Below are positions 11,962-22,500 of a stretch of 64,000 nucleotides of DNA, piece after piece. The notes beneath the pieces were generated by a model. The model was not told where the DNA came from. It made no database searches and saw only the letters and a program-made list of their open reading frames with translations. The position numbers were made by a program, and so were the translations under genes. Within the stretch, counting starts at the first letter, position 1, and each line of letters starts with the position of its first letter. Source of the DNA: Brachionus plicatilis (lineage: Eukaryota; Rotifera; Eurotatoria; Ploima; Brachionidae); NCBI GenBank assembly GCA_010279815.1, contig QEOQ01000552.1:957704-1021703 (forward strand), written 5' to 3'.

Positions 11962-13149
11962 ATGAATAACCGAGGTATAGACAATGAAAATATTTAAAGT
12001 AAATCCTTTTTGTACTTTTTCTAATTATTTTATTTGGCCCTGTTACTTTTTGTACTTTTTCTAATTATTTTATTTGGTCCTGTTACTTTCTGTACTTTTT
12101 GTACTTTATCCAATTAAAAATAAACATTACAAAAAATTAAAATTTTAATTATTAATTTTATTTTAACTAAAATTTCTCTTATCTTTTACATACCCGAATC
12201 CCTAAAAAGGGGTCCGCCCCGGACCCCGTTAAATTTATTTTGATAATTAAAATACTGATTAAGTACAAAAAGTACAAAAAGTAAAACGGCCAAATAAAAT
12301 AATTAGAAAAAGTACAAAAAGTACAAAAAGTAACAGGGCCAAATAAAATAATTAGAAAAAGTACAAAAAGTACAAAAAGGAAAACGTTTTTTTATTTAAA
12401 TCTCATTGTCTATCCATGGAATAACCCCGACGAGTCAATATTGGACGCTGATGATATTGATGAAGAAATTGCTGTTGTTACAAGAGGAAAAGGAAAAATT
12501 TATCATCCGTTATGTGACTTTAAAGATTTTGAAAGAGTCCAACAAAGTATCAAGAATGGAGAAATCCAGGCCAATAAATGGTCACACAAAGGTATCAAGC
12601 CAACAGAATTAGGATTCAAACATTGGTACGAATGTAAGCATAAATTTGTTGGTTGCCAAACAACCATGTATGCTTTAGTTGGAAATGGTTGCACAGGTCG
12701 TATATTTGTATCGGATAATGAACACACAAACCACCAAGAACAAGAAAAAGTTGAAATTCCTCAACACGTTCTAGACAAAATAATCGAATTTGAAGCCTTA
12801 TTTTTGAAACTAGAAGCTATCCTTCAAAACCTTATCAAATTAGATCCTCCAAAAAAATCAAAACTAGCGTACTGAAGAAAATAAGATCCGAAAAGCAAGT
12901 TTCAAGTCAGCCAACGTTAAATGATCTGAAAGTGTGGAGCGAAAAATTCAACAGAATCCCAGAAGACGAAGACGAAATGTTTGGGAAAATCGAAATAGAA
13001 CCATTGCCGATTCAAACATTTCGAGTGTTTGTAACAACAAAGCGCCTGATGTCGTTTGCTGCAATAAATGAGCATGTAATGTCTGATGCGACCTATAAGT
13101 TGACATTCCAAAATTTCCCAGTGTTAACTGGCGGAACAACAGACAGTTA
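11962..13149 (+). pseudogene. MULE transposase, N-terminal part only
   Basis: The frame begins ATG AAT AAC at 11962, is interrupted by a 446-bp MITE, and resumes at 12419 with NPDESILDADDIDEE. It has a FLYWCH/WRKY-GCM1-like zinc-binding block: KWSHKG, WYECKHKFVGCQTTMYAL, then a 25-residue loop and NEHTNH (Cys and His ligands in the expected order). A one-base slip in an A-run near 12850 moves the frame, which continues as SSQPTLNDLKVWSEKF and ends SDATYKLTFQNFPVL-TGGTTD, the start of the MULE catalytic core with its first aspartate. A stop follows and the remaining catalytic domain is absent. Non-functional. Confidence 0.8.
11973..12418. mobile_element. Nested MITE (about 446 bp) inside the MULE transposase gene
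   Basis: Ends are inverted: ggtatagacaatg on the left and cattgtctatcc on the right. An 8-9-bp duplication of the target (gaataacc) occurs at 11964-11971 and 12419-12426. Internally, two direct copies of tttttgtactttttctaatt (12002-12090) face inverted copies at about 12296-12385. The centre holds a GC-rich hairpin (ggggtccgccccggacccc). The 8-bp target size suggests a hAT-type MITE, but the family is not certain. Insertion is two to three codons after the transposase start codon. Confidence 0.75.
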
Positions 13150-13393
13150 AATATTTTTTATAATAAAAGATGTAGTTTTAATTAAATTGGATATTTTTTT
13201 ATTATAAAAGATGTAGTTTTTATTAAATTAGAGTTAAGCTTATTAAATTAGATTTCTTTTTACTAAAATAGCGAATTTTTTATTAAAATAGCGGTATTTT
13301 TATTAAAATAGCGGTATTTTTATTAAAATAGCGGCATTTTTATTAAAATTAGCGGAAAATTTCTAAAAATTAGCGGGAGGAAAACTATGGGCC

Positions 13394-13509
13394 GATATAA
13401 TATGGTATCAATGTACAAAATGTGCTGTTCGACTTAAAATTATATCCTATTTGGAAATGATAAAGAAAAAACGAGGAAGACCAGCTCGATCGAAAAACAC
13501 AATAAAATA
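13394..13509 (+). pseudogene. C-terminal half of the disrupted small zinc-finger-like gene
   Basis: The frame starts in the 9-bp site gatataata (13394-13402) and reads DIIWYQCTKCAVRLK, then a helix and a basic AT-hook-like end (KKKRGRPARSKN) before TAA. The CxxC and the aromatic/basic spacing suggest a zinc-binding fold. It matches in phase with the fragment at 10470-10685 on the other strand. Confidence 0.6.
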
Positions 13510-14102
13510 AATTTAGTTTTTTTTGTCCTTAAAAAATATATTCTGTTTTTATTTTTATTTTTTTGTTCTACTTAGATAATTAAGGCTATATTTTTCTAAA
13601 AAATAGTAATGAATAAAAAATTTTGTTCTAAATTCAGTATTTTAGTTTTTATTTTGCATAAAATAAACACAGGTGATAATTATATACCAAATTTTATATT
13701 GATAATTAAGAATGATAATTTCTCTAATGGCTTTTTGAAATTTTAAATCAATTTTTAGATTGACTAAATTTTAACCTAAAAATTTTCTTAATTAAATTTA
13801 AAAGGTATACAGAATTAATGAAAAATCTTAATTGTCTTTAACGTATTTTTCTTTTTTAATTAAATTAAATAAAACTAAATTTATTTATTAAAATCTTATA
13901 AAATTAAATACAAATAATTCATTTTTTAAGTTCGCTTAAATATGCTCTTTTTTAAGAAAAAAAATAGTACAGTCTGTACGGAAACTTTGCTTTAGTTTAT
14001 TATAATTTAGATTACATGAATAAACCTATAAATTTTTCATTCATATTCTTTTATTAAACTATTTAAAAATATTTAAATTTAAATTAAATTTCATAACCTA
14101 AG
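13510..14102. other. Intergenic, nothing recognised
   Basis: AT-rich sequence upstream of the CDKAL1 start. No promoter motif can be singled out. Confidence 0.5.
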
Positions 14103-16160
14103 ATGTCTTGTGGAATCGTAGACGATATTGAGGATATTTTAAAATCAGATTCAAATGACATTTCCTCAGAGGATCACAATAGATCAAACAATAAGTCATT
14201 TATTTTACCAAAATCAATAAAAAAATATTCAAAAATATTCGACGAAAACGATAAAGAAAATGATCAAAACATAGCTAATACTAATGTACCTGGAGTTGCA
14301 TCAATTTATGTCAAAACATGGGGATGCACTCATAACAATTCTGACAGTGAATATATGGCTGGACAATTAGCAGCGTATGGTTACAAATTAACCGGTAAAT
14401 CTAAAATATACTTTGAGCAAATAAAAAATCAACTTTAAAATTCAGATAATTCCAACGAAGCTGATTTATGGCTACTAAACAGTTGTACTGTAAAAAATCC
14501 CGCTGAAGACCATTTCAAGTAAATAAATAAAAAATTGGTTTAAAAATTTCTTATTTTTTCGATTAAAGAAATTACATTGACAAAGCAAAGGAATTGAAAA
14601 AATATTTAGTCTTGGCTGGATGTGTTCCTCAAGGAGCCCCAAAAGCTTCCTATATTCAAAATTTGAGTGTGATCGGTGTTCAACAAATCGATCGCATAGT
14701 CGAAGTTGTTGAAGAAACATTAAAAGGAAACTCAGTTCGTTTATTTGGAAAAAAAAAACAGGATGGTAAAAAATATGGTGGTGCTAGTTTAAATTTGCCA
14801 AAAGTTCGCCGCAATCCATTGATTGAGATTATTGCCATTAATACGGGTTGTTTGAATGAGTGTACTTATTGTAAGACAAAGCATGCTCGGGGTGAACTTG
14901 GCTCTTATTATCCAGATGAAATTGTCGAAAGGATTCGTCAGTCATTTGAAGAAGGTGTTGTTGAAGTGTGGCTTACTAGTGAGGATACTGGCGCATATGG
15001 TCGTGACATAGGAACTAATATTGTTGAATTAATGTGGAAAATAGTTGAAGTTATACCAGAAGGATGTTGGCTGAGAATTGGCATGACTAATCCCCCTTAT
15101 ATTTTGGAACATTTGGAAGAAATGGCTAAAATTTTGAATCATCCCAGGGTCTTTTCGTTTCTTCACATACCAATTCAATCTGCTTCAGACGCAGTCCTAA
15201 CAGACATGAAAAGAGAGTACTGCTGTGATGATTTTAAGCATATAGTGGATTTTTTGAGAGAAAAGTAAAATAAATTATTATTTTAAAAATTTTTATTTTA
15301 TTTTATTTTCAGAGTTCTGGGTATCAATATTGCTACTGATGTAATTCTCGGCTTTCCTACTGAGACCGAGCAAGATTTTCAAGAAACATATGATTTGATC
15401 CAACAGTATAAGTTTTCATCACTTTTTATAAATCAATTTTTTCAAAGACCTGGTACACCAGCTGCTAAAATGCGTCAATTGCCCACTAAAGAAGTATTCC
15501 TCAATTAGTTTATTTTTTCAAGCTAATTTAATTTAAATTCAACCAGAGAAAACGAAGAACAAAAATAATTTCAGAACTTTTTCAGTCCTACACTACACAT
15601 GATTCAAAAATAGGATCAATTTACGAAGTTTTAGTAACCGAAATTTCCCATGATGAAGAATACTATGTTGCTCATAATAAATTTTATGAACAAGTAAATA
15701 AATAATTAGAGTTATTGCTTAAAATTTATACTATTGAATTTATTTTAAAAAATAATTAAAGATTTTGGTTCCAAAACTTGACTTTTTAATGGGAAGAATG
15801 ATCCAAGTTGAAATAATCGAGTGTTCAAAGCATTCAATGAAAGGCCGGGTCATTGAAGAATCTTTAAATAAGTACCCGAAACGAGTTCAAGTTAAAAAGG
15901 GTGAAGTGACTGGTTTTATAAAATCTGGCGTAAACAATAATGCCAAAAATGAAAATGGATGTTGTGGAAATGATAGTTCAATTAAAGAGAATTCGTGTGG
16001 CACTGGCTGTTGCTCAAATGCTGCAGAATTTGATGATAAAATTATTGATTTAGAAGCAGTAAAATTTGACCGACTTAGGGATTATGCGATTGCTTCTTTA
16101 ATCGCAACTGGTGTGATTTTAATTTCTAAAATTACACTTAGATATTTGAATTCGAAATAA
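14103..16160 (+). CDS. CDKAL1: CDKAL1 tRNA methylthiotransferase
   Basis: Six exons: 14103-14394, 14446-14518, 14569-15264, 15313-15493, 15547-15693 and 15762-16160. All introns are 48-68 bp with GT-AG ends and compatible phases, giving 595 residues (human about 579). The enzyme is a radical-SAM, [4Fe-4S] protein that adds a methylthio group to t6A37 of tRNA-Lys(UUU). The N-terminal cluster motif is seen in [19 protein letters not shown], with further cysteines in [15 protein letters not shown] and LAGCVPQG. The radical-SAM CxxxCxxC is [15 protein letters not shown]. Conserved blocks include [17 protein letters not shown] and [25 protein letters not shown]-like segment follows ([23 protein letters not shown]). 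The C-terminus has a hydrophobic segment with a short basic tail, as in the ER tail-anchored animal enzyme. An unusual cysteine-rich linker ([13 protein letters not shown]) precedes it. Confidence 0.97.
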
Positions 16161-17635
16161 AATGATTAATTAAAATTTTTTTAAAAGCCCATTGAAATAA
16201 TCGATTTCTAACAATTAAGACTTTACGACTTATTATTTTGGCTTTTAGTGCTAGAAAAGGCATCATTTTTAGCTTTTTAAGCCTTTATTTTTGAAAAAAT
16301 CATAATATTATATTATATTTTTAAATTAATTTTAATATTTAATTCATGATCCTTAATTAATTTTTAAAATTTTTGAACCCTTATTGAAATTATAAACCAT
16401 AATAGATCCCGGTCAAAGTCGGGTGAGTTTTAAAAACAAATAAAGAGAGATTTAAATGGATAAAAATATGATTCACGCATAAAAAGAAAACTCTTTATTA
16501 AAAATGATGAAAAACACATAAAATAAATTTATTGAAATGTGAAAATCACATAAATCAATATTTTAAAATCAAAATTAAACCATTAAAAAGTTACATGAAA
16601 AATTAAAGTCAATAATTTTAAAAAATATTCGTCTTTTACATTTAATTTTTTATTTAAAAAAGAGTTTAACTGAAAATCAATCTAAAAAAGTTATGAAAAC
16701 ATTTAGCAAGGGAAAAAGAATTTTTATGTGTTGATTAACATTAAAAAAAATATTTTTTGATTTTATTTTATGCGCTGTTTTTTTAGTTTCGTTTTTTAAT
16801 TTGTTTTTAATCCTGACCCGTGATAGTGGTAAAAATAAAATATAAAATGCTAAGAGTTTTTAATATCTATCTTCAAACTTTCAAATTTAAATTCTTAAGT
16901 AAATAGCTTTAATAAAATAAACAATTTATTAGAAAAATGTTGTCTTAATACCTTTCAATTTAGAATTTTTGTAAGAATCCTAAATTTCAGATTGAGTGTA
17001 TTTTTCTTTAATTTTGAAAGGAAAACTAAAAGAATGGCACAAGAAATTTGAAATATAACTTAATGAACAGCATTAATTTGATTGAACCGATTGTCAAATT
17101 CAAGAATAGAGAAAATAACAGAGAAAATAATAAAAGAAAAGAGCTTTTAAACATTTTTACTCAAGATCCTAATCCTAATCTATATGAAATCTTTTATTAA
17201 CAATAAAACACTTTTTTAATATCAATTCGTCAATTATCAATGTATCTATTGAAAGAAACAAAAGATTTTTTTTCATGCTTAGAATTTTATAGCAAATTTT
17301 CAGCCAAAATTTAAATTGTTTTTATTTTTGAGTAAAATTTGAATGAGTGTATAGAAAATATTCAAAACCAAATCACCATTTTTTGTTATAGTGTGTCTGT
17401 TTGTGATCAAAGAATCAATATTGAAGTTCTCATCATTTTAGCCTCCAATATTCGTTTTTGTGAAGTTTAGAACAAAAGAACAGAACAAAGTGTAAAAAAT
17501 TTAAATAACTTTTTTTCTAAAAGCTTAAAATTAATTATGTGAATGCAGAATGGTGCAACATTCAAAGTTGCTTCAATTGTAATTGAGAGTCAACAAAAAT
17601 CAAGTTCTTATCTATTACATCAAATAAAGTATTAC

Positions 17636-18100
17636 TTTTTTAAAAGAGATTAAAAATATGCTAAAAAAATTACAGTGAAAATCGGATACAAGAAATTCTA
17701 ATTTGCACAAAGAAAAATTTCTTATATCAGAAATTTCATATAAATGAAAAATGAGTTTTTATCTAGAAAAATTTAACCATAAACAAAATTAGCCCAATAT
17801 TCTTGTTTTATTAAAATTTTAATTGGAAAATAACAATAAAATTGTTAAATTTCTAAGAAAAATGAAAAATGAGTTTTTATCTAGAAAAATTTAACCATAA
17901 ACAAAATTAGCCCAATATTCTTGTTTTATTAAAATTTTAATTGGAAAATAACAATAAAATTGTTAAATTTCTAAGAAATCAATATTTTTTAGTTGTTTAT
18001 GATTAGAAAAAAATATTTCATCAGCTTTTATTTATATTCATTTTTTTGTGTAAAAAACTGTCGAAGGATGAAAAGAGAAGTTTTGAAAAACTGTTTGATC
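17636..18100 (+). repeat. Dispersed repeat, copy A (Tc1/mariner-associated)
   Basis: Starts with aaaagagattaaaaatatgc and ttacagtgaaaatcggata. It later contains tttgtgtaaaaaactgtcga and aggatgaaaa. The same series of blocks occurs at 23391-23730, where it leads into a Tc1-type transposase remnant. Here no transposase piece follows. Confidence 0.75.
17743..17978. repeat. Exact tandem duplication, 118 bp x 2
   Basis: The unit starting aatgaaaaatgagtttttat and ending aaatttctaagaa occurs twice back to back (17743-17860 and 17861-17978), apparently without a mismatch. The homologous copy near 23500 has a single unit. This points to a recent duplication here or an assembly artefact. Confidence 0.85.
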
Positions 18101-19566
18101 AGTATCTTAAGGCGTGTTGTCTACTTTTGAAACTTGAAATTGTAAAATTAAAATCATTAACTACAAATAGTGATAAAATCTCAAATAAAAGTTATTAAAA
18201 ATTACAATGCCATTGTTGATTATTAGCCATCATTTTTTAATTTGCAATTGAAGCTTCAAATCTTCCAATTAAATTAAATTTAATTCATAAAAATTGGATT
18301 TTGATAATTTGTTGTCAAATAATTTTATTGTGAAAAAATTAAATTTTTATTTATTTTATTTATATATAAATATAATTTTAATCTCGCTTTCGTAGATTTT
18401 GTCTCAAAAAGAGCTTTTTCTGCAAAATTAACCTGAAAGTGGAAAATGTTTAGTAACTGTATTAAATTTGAATATATACAAATAAATTTTTTCATAGACA
18501 AAATAATGATATATTTTTTAATTATTTATTTCAATCACAATTTCAATATTAATTTTATAATTTTACTCGCATATAAAGCTTTGCTTACCGATATTTGTGT
18601 TTTACATTTTTAATATTTAAATTTCAATACAAAAGCAGCTTTTTCCACTAATGGGGGAAGCATTTTCTGATATAATGAAAATTCAAAATAGATAACGTGT
18701 AAAATTTCTTTCAATTCGGAGATATTGCTTGTTTTTTTTAAAGTTAACAATGTCAAATTTTTGGTTAAAATAGCACTCATCATTTTTTTAAAGTTCTTTT
18801 TTATCAGGATTTTCTATTTGAAAGCAAGTTCGTATTTCTTAATATAGGAATAATTTTTTAAACTAACAGTTCTTAAATTAATTTAAAAAAAAAAAATTGT
18901 TTAATTTCATTTTGAGATTTAATTCATTGACATTAATTTTTTGAGATCAAAATAATTTTTCATCAATTCTCGGTTATTTTCAGAATAATTAAGCAACCAT
19001 AGAAATTTTTATTTTTTAAACATGAAAAATGTGTAATTATTTACCATGAATTATTTACCAAAAATTATTAATTTTTTCTGTCATTCTTACTTGACTGTTT
19101 TTTTTTTAATTTGTTATTTTTTTTTATTTTATTTTAGTCTGAATAAGCTTTCGATCAGTACATATCAAGTTTAAAATCAAATTTAATCATTAATAAATAT
19201 TAAAAAAAAATTAACATTTAATTTATTTAAAAAAAAATAGTAACAAAACTGAACCATAAATGAAATCAAGTTTCAAAAACTCAAGCAATCTTGATCTAAT
19301 AGACAAACGAAAAAAAATGGTCAAATTTCTTTTAAGACATAAAATTGCTCAAATTTCCTAAAAGATTAAATCCTTGAATTTCTCTAAAATTATCAACTTT
19401 AAGTCTATTTACACTATTCTATGTCAACATCCGAGCAATCTTACGTCCTTTGATAAATTAATATTCTAATAAAAAAAAATTATTTAAATACATTTTTAAA
19501 AATACAAAAATTGTTTTACTCTTTATCAAATATTTAAAACAAAAAAGTATCAGTTGTATAAAAAAG

Positions 19567-22500
19567 CTAAAGATCAGTATCAAACCATTGGGCTGGCGAT
19601 TGAGTTTGATGGTTGTTGATGGGCACGTCAATCAGCTGCGAGTTTCCATTAAAATTAGTTGGATGCTGCAGCTCCAACTCATACGGATCAATCGTATTAT
19701 AAGCAACATATTGGTCATTGGATCCGAGCATTCTGTGATGCTCAACTCCGCCATAGATCAAACTAGGGTCGTTGTTCATGGCAAAATTGTCATTACCAGG
19801 CTTGTTCTCCGACAAGCGGTACAAAACCGCCGCTGAATAAGTCGAAATGGCCGGATCCTTGGACCTAAGAAGTTCGGTAAGCCTGTCAGTAATTCTTTCA
19901 TTCTCGATTAGATCAATATTAGTTCTATCATTGGCCAATTCTGACAAACAACCACAAGCTACTCTCTGGATGCCTTCCCAAGGCATGTACAGCAATTGGA
20001 CTAGTACAGGTATGCACTTGAGCTCTCTGATTACAATTCCGTTGTGTGGGTCGCGTCCAAGCTGGTGCAGGGCGCCCACAGTGCCCTCTATTATCTCCTC
20101 CATAGGCACATCGTCAATAATGGCACTTTCGATTCCCTGTTGCTGGGCCTGTTGATGCGAATTGATCGCTTTAATCAACAGCTGAACTAGTCGTGGTATG
20201 ATGCCAAGCTCTCTTAACGGAGCCAAGTTGTTGTCGCTCAGTGCCAAATTGCGGATCAGACCAATTGTCGCTTTCAACAGAGGCCATCTGCTTTGATCCG
20301 ATTGAAGTAGTGGAGCAATGACTGGAAGGCCATAGTAGTACCTCACAGCCTCCTGAGCAACTTGGGCCTGCGGGTGACGATTGGTCACATGTCTTAGCGA
20401 GCACACAGCCGGTTCACAAATATCCTCTTTGTTTTCATTACCTGCCTGGAGCATTGTGCGCAGCATTATCTCTATTCCATTGTACTCAACAAATTTCATT
20501 TTGTTCAAATCGTTGTTGCATGTTAGATTGGACAAAATACCTTTTGTTTTTTAGACATTTAATAAATTTAAAAATGCTTCATATTCAATATATGTATGCA
20601 TAGCTAAAATGCCTTGAGTAAATCAATTTTTTTTTTCAATAACCTAGTCTTAATGCATATCAGGCATCTAATAATTAATAAAAATTCTTTCTTAATTTGT
20701 AAGTTTTTCCTAAATTAAAAAATTTTGAACAAAATACTTTCCAAACTTTTAAATTCGTGTAAAATTAAAATTATTTTCTACAGAAGGAATAAATTTTTTT
20801 AAAAGATAATAAGGCTAAAAATTTCCGGCGAAATTGTTTATGTCCAAATTCTGCCGATTTGATTCCAAGGAAATCGTAACAATTGTTCACTTTGAGGCCA
20901 GCTCTTGGATTTCTCCAATAAAAGAACCAAATGATTCCTAAAATGTAATAGAAAGTGAATAAAAAGTTCAGTGTCAAAAAAGGACCAAAACAATCCAGCT
21001 CTCAGGGCTGCAAACTGTAAGAATTTAGAAGTTTTGTAACTCATTTTTTTATTGATTTTTTTTAAGATTTTCTGCTGAATTCAGGACATAGGATTCAATG
21101 AATCAATGTACTACGTTGTATTAATACGTGGTATTTTTCCTCTATGTAAGAGTGATATAGAAATAAATAATTTTAAATTTTATATAAATATTAATAATCG
21201 CGTTTAAACAAAATTTCAATTTTTAATTTTAATAAATTATTTTAAATCAATGTTTTAAAATTTTTATTTTAAATAAAAAAATTAAGTTAATTATGTTCAG
21301 TTCCCTTACGAAAAATGTTTGCTAAAAATTTTCGAAATATTTGACCATCTTTGATGTTTATTTTTCGAAAATTTTTTCTTTTTTTTTTTGAGTTTTTTAT
21401 TTGACAGGGGAATTCAAAATTTCAATTTTTTTGTCAACTCTGCCATTTCACTTTGTCTCCTTTTAAGTTTTTGTTTACCTAATTTTGACAGCCTTCTTTT
21501 TGAAAATTAAAAAAGGCAGTTATAACTTCAAAATTTTTTCTTTGTTTAGCAGACAATTGGGGCATTGAAACAATAGATTAGCATGATTGTCTAGAATTTA
21601 AAAGAGAAATCTTAATTGAATTTTTCAATGAACTGTTCATGTGCCAAAATAAATTTTGATAATTTTTCAGATCAAAATTGCATTATATGAACACTTGTAT
21701 GAAAAATTGCATTATAAGTCCGAAACTGATTGATAAAAAAAATTTTTTAATAAAATAAAAATGATCCCAAAAGAAATATATTCGTTTAATAACTAAAAAA
21801 TGCATTCATACCAGAGTTGTTTAAAAGTCCCAAAAAAAGTCCTAGTCCAGATTTTTTTTAAAATTTACTAGATCAGGCTTCACATCAAAAAATTTATACA
21901 CTCTTGGGCAGAGTTGTTCCTCAGTCTCAAGTCTTAAGTCCAAGTCTTAACTTGACTTGAATTTTTTTTATGAGTAAAAAGTTAAATAATTACTTGAGTT
22001 GATGTTTTGTTTGATTTCATCTTTACTAAATTATAGTTTTTGAAAATCTCTTAAACGTTTACATTTTAATTGAATCATTTCGTTAACAAAAAAATTAAAA
22101 ACTATTTAAAAATACATGGAAAATATCGTTTAAAATGTTACTGGCAAAGATAAATCGCCCAAAAAATCTAAGAAAAATCAAATCAAGTTTAGACTTGACT
22201 TGACTTTTTGGTCGAAAGACTTGAAAAATAGAGACTTGAAGAACAACTCTGCTCTTCGGTGTATAATGCAATAGATTTGCCATATACCAGAATTTTGTTG
22301 CAATTTTAGAATAAATTTCATCTTCAGTATTCAAAATTTTAAAGCCTGGACTTGGAATTTTTTTGAAATAAAAAAAAGGTCCGGACTTGGACTTGACTTT
22401 AGACTTGTGACTTTTAAACAACTTTGATTTATACCTACCAAAGTATATTCTATTTTTGTAAACTATTCATCATAGAATCTTTTTTATAAAAATTCTTTTT

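Larger units (their letters stand above)
11766..13393 (+). mobile_element. Mutator-like (MULE) DNA transposon, degraded, 1.6 kb
   Basis: The left terminus is ggcgaatattctttgcatac and the right terminus is aaaactatgggcc. Both termini begin with GGC when read inward and then share imperfect similarity including CCGCTA. Subterminal arrays of a ~20-bp unit (ataccgctattttaataaa type on the left, its reverse complement on the right) occupy about 11785-11950 and 13258-13380. A 45-bp segment is duplicated near 13148-13235. Inside lies a broken transposase gene, interrupted by another MITE. Flanking 9-bp sites are tttgataaa (left) and gatataata (right). They are mismatched here but complemented by the other copy. 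The 9-bp size is typical of MULEs. Confidence 0.85.
16161..19566. other. Intergenic AT-rich region with repeat copies
   Basis: No coding frame seen. It holds one copy (about 17636-18100) of a dispersed repeat also found in the beta-catenin intron, and within it an exact 118-bp tandem duplication. The remainder is A/T-rich filler and probably the 3' flanks of two convergent genes. Confidence 0.6.

Noticed and set aside
12503..13139. Minus-strand frames across the MULE transposase
   Set aside because: The plus strand carries recognisable transposase motifs; the opposite frames have none.
10383..13393. The 20-bp attaaaatagcgg-type arrays considered as a CRISPR or satellite array
   Set aside because: Units are contiguous without spacers, lie exactly at transposon ends in both orientations, and the genome is eukaryotic. 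They are MULE subterminal repeats.
19588..20155. Two plus-strand frames opposite the beta-catenin last exon
   Set aside because: Shadows produced by the GC-richer coding exon on the minus strand.
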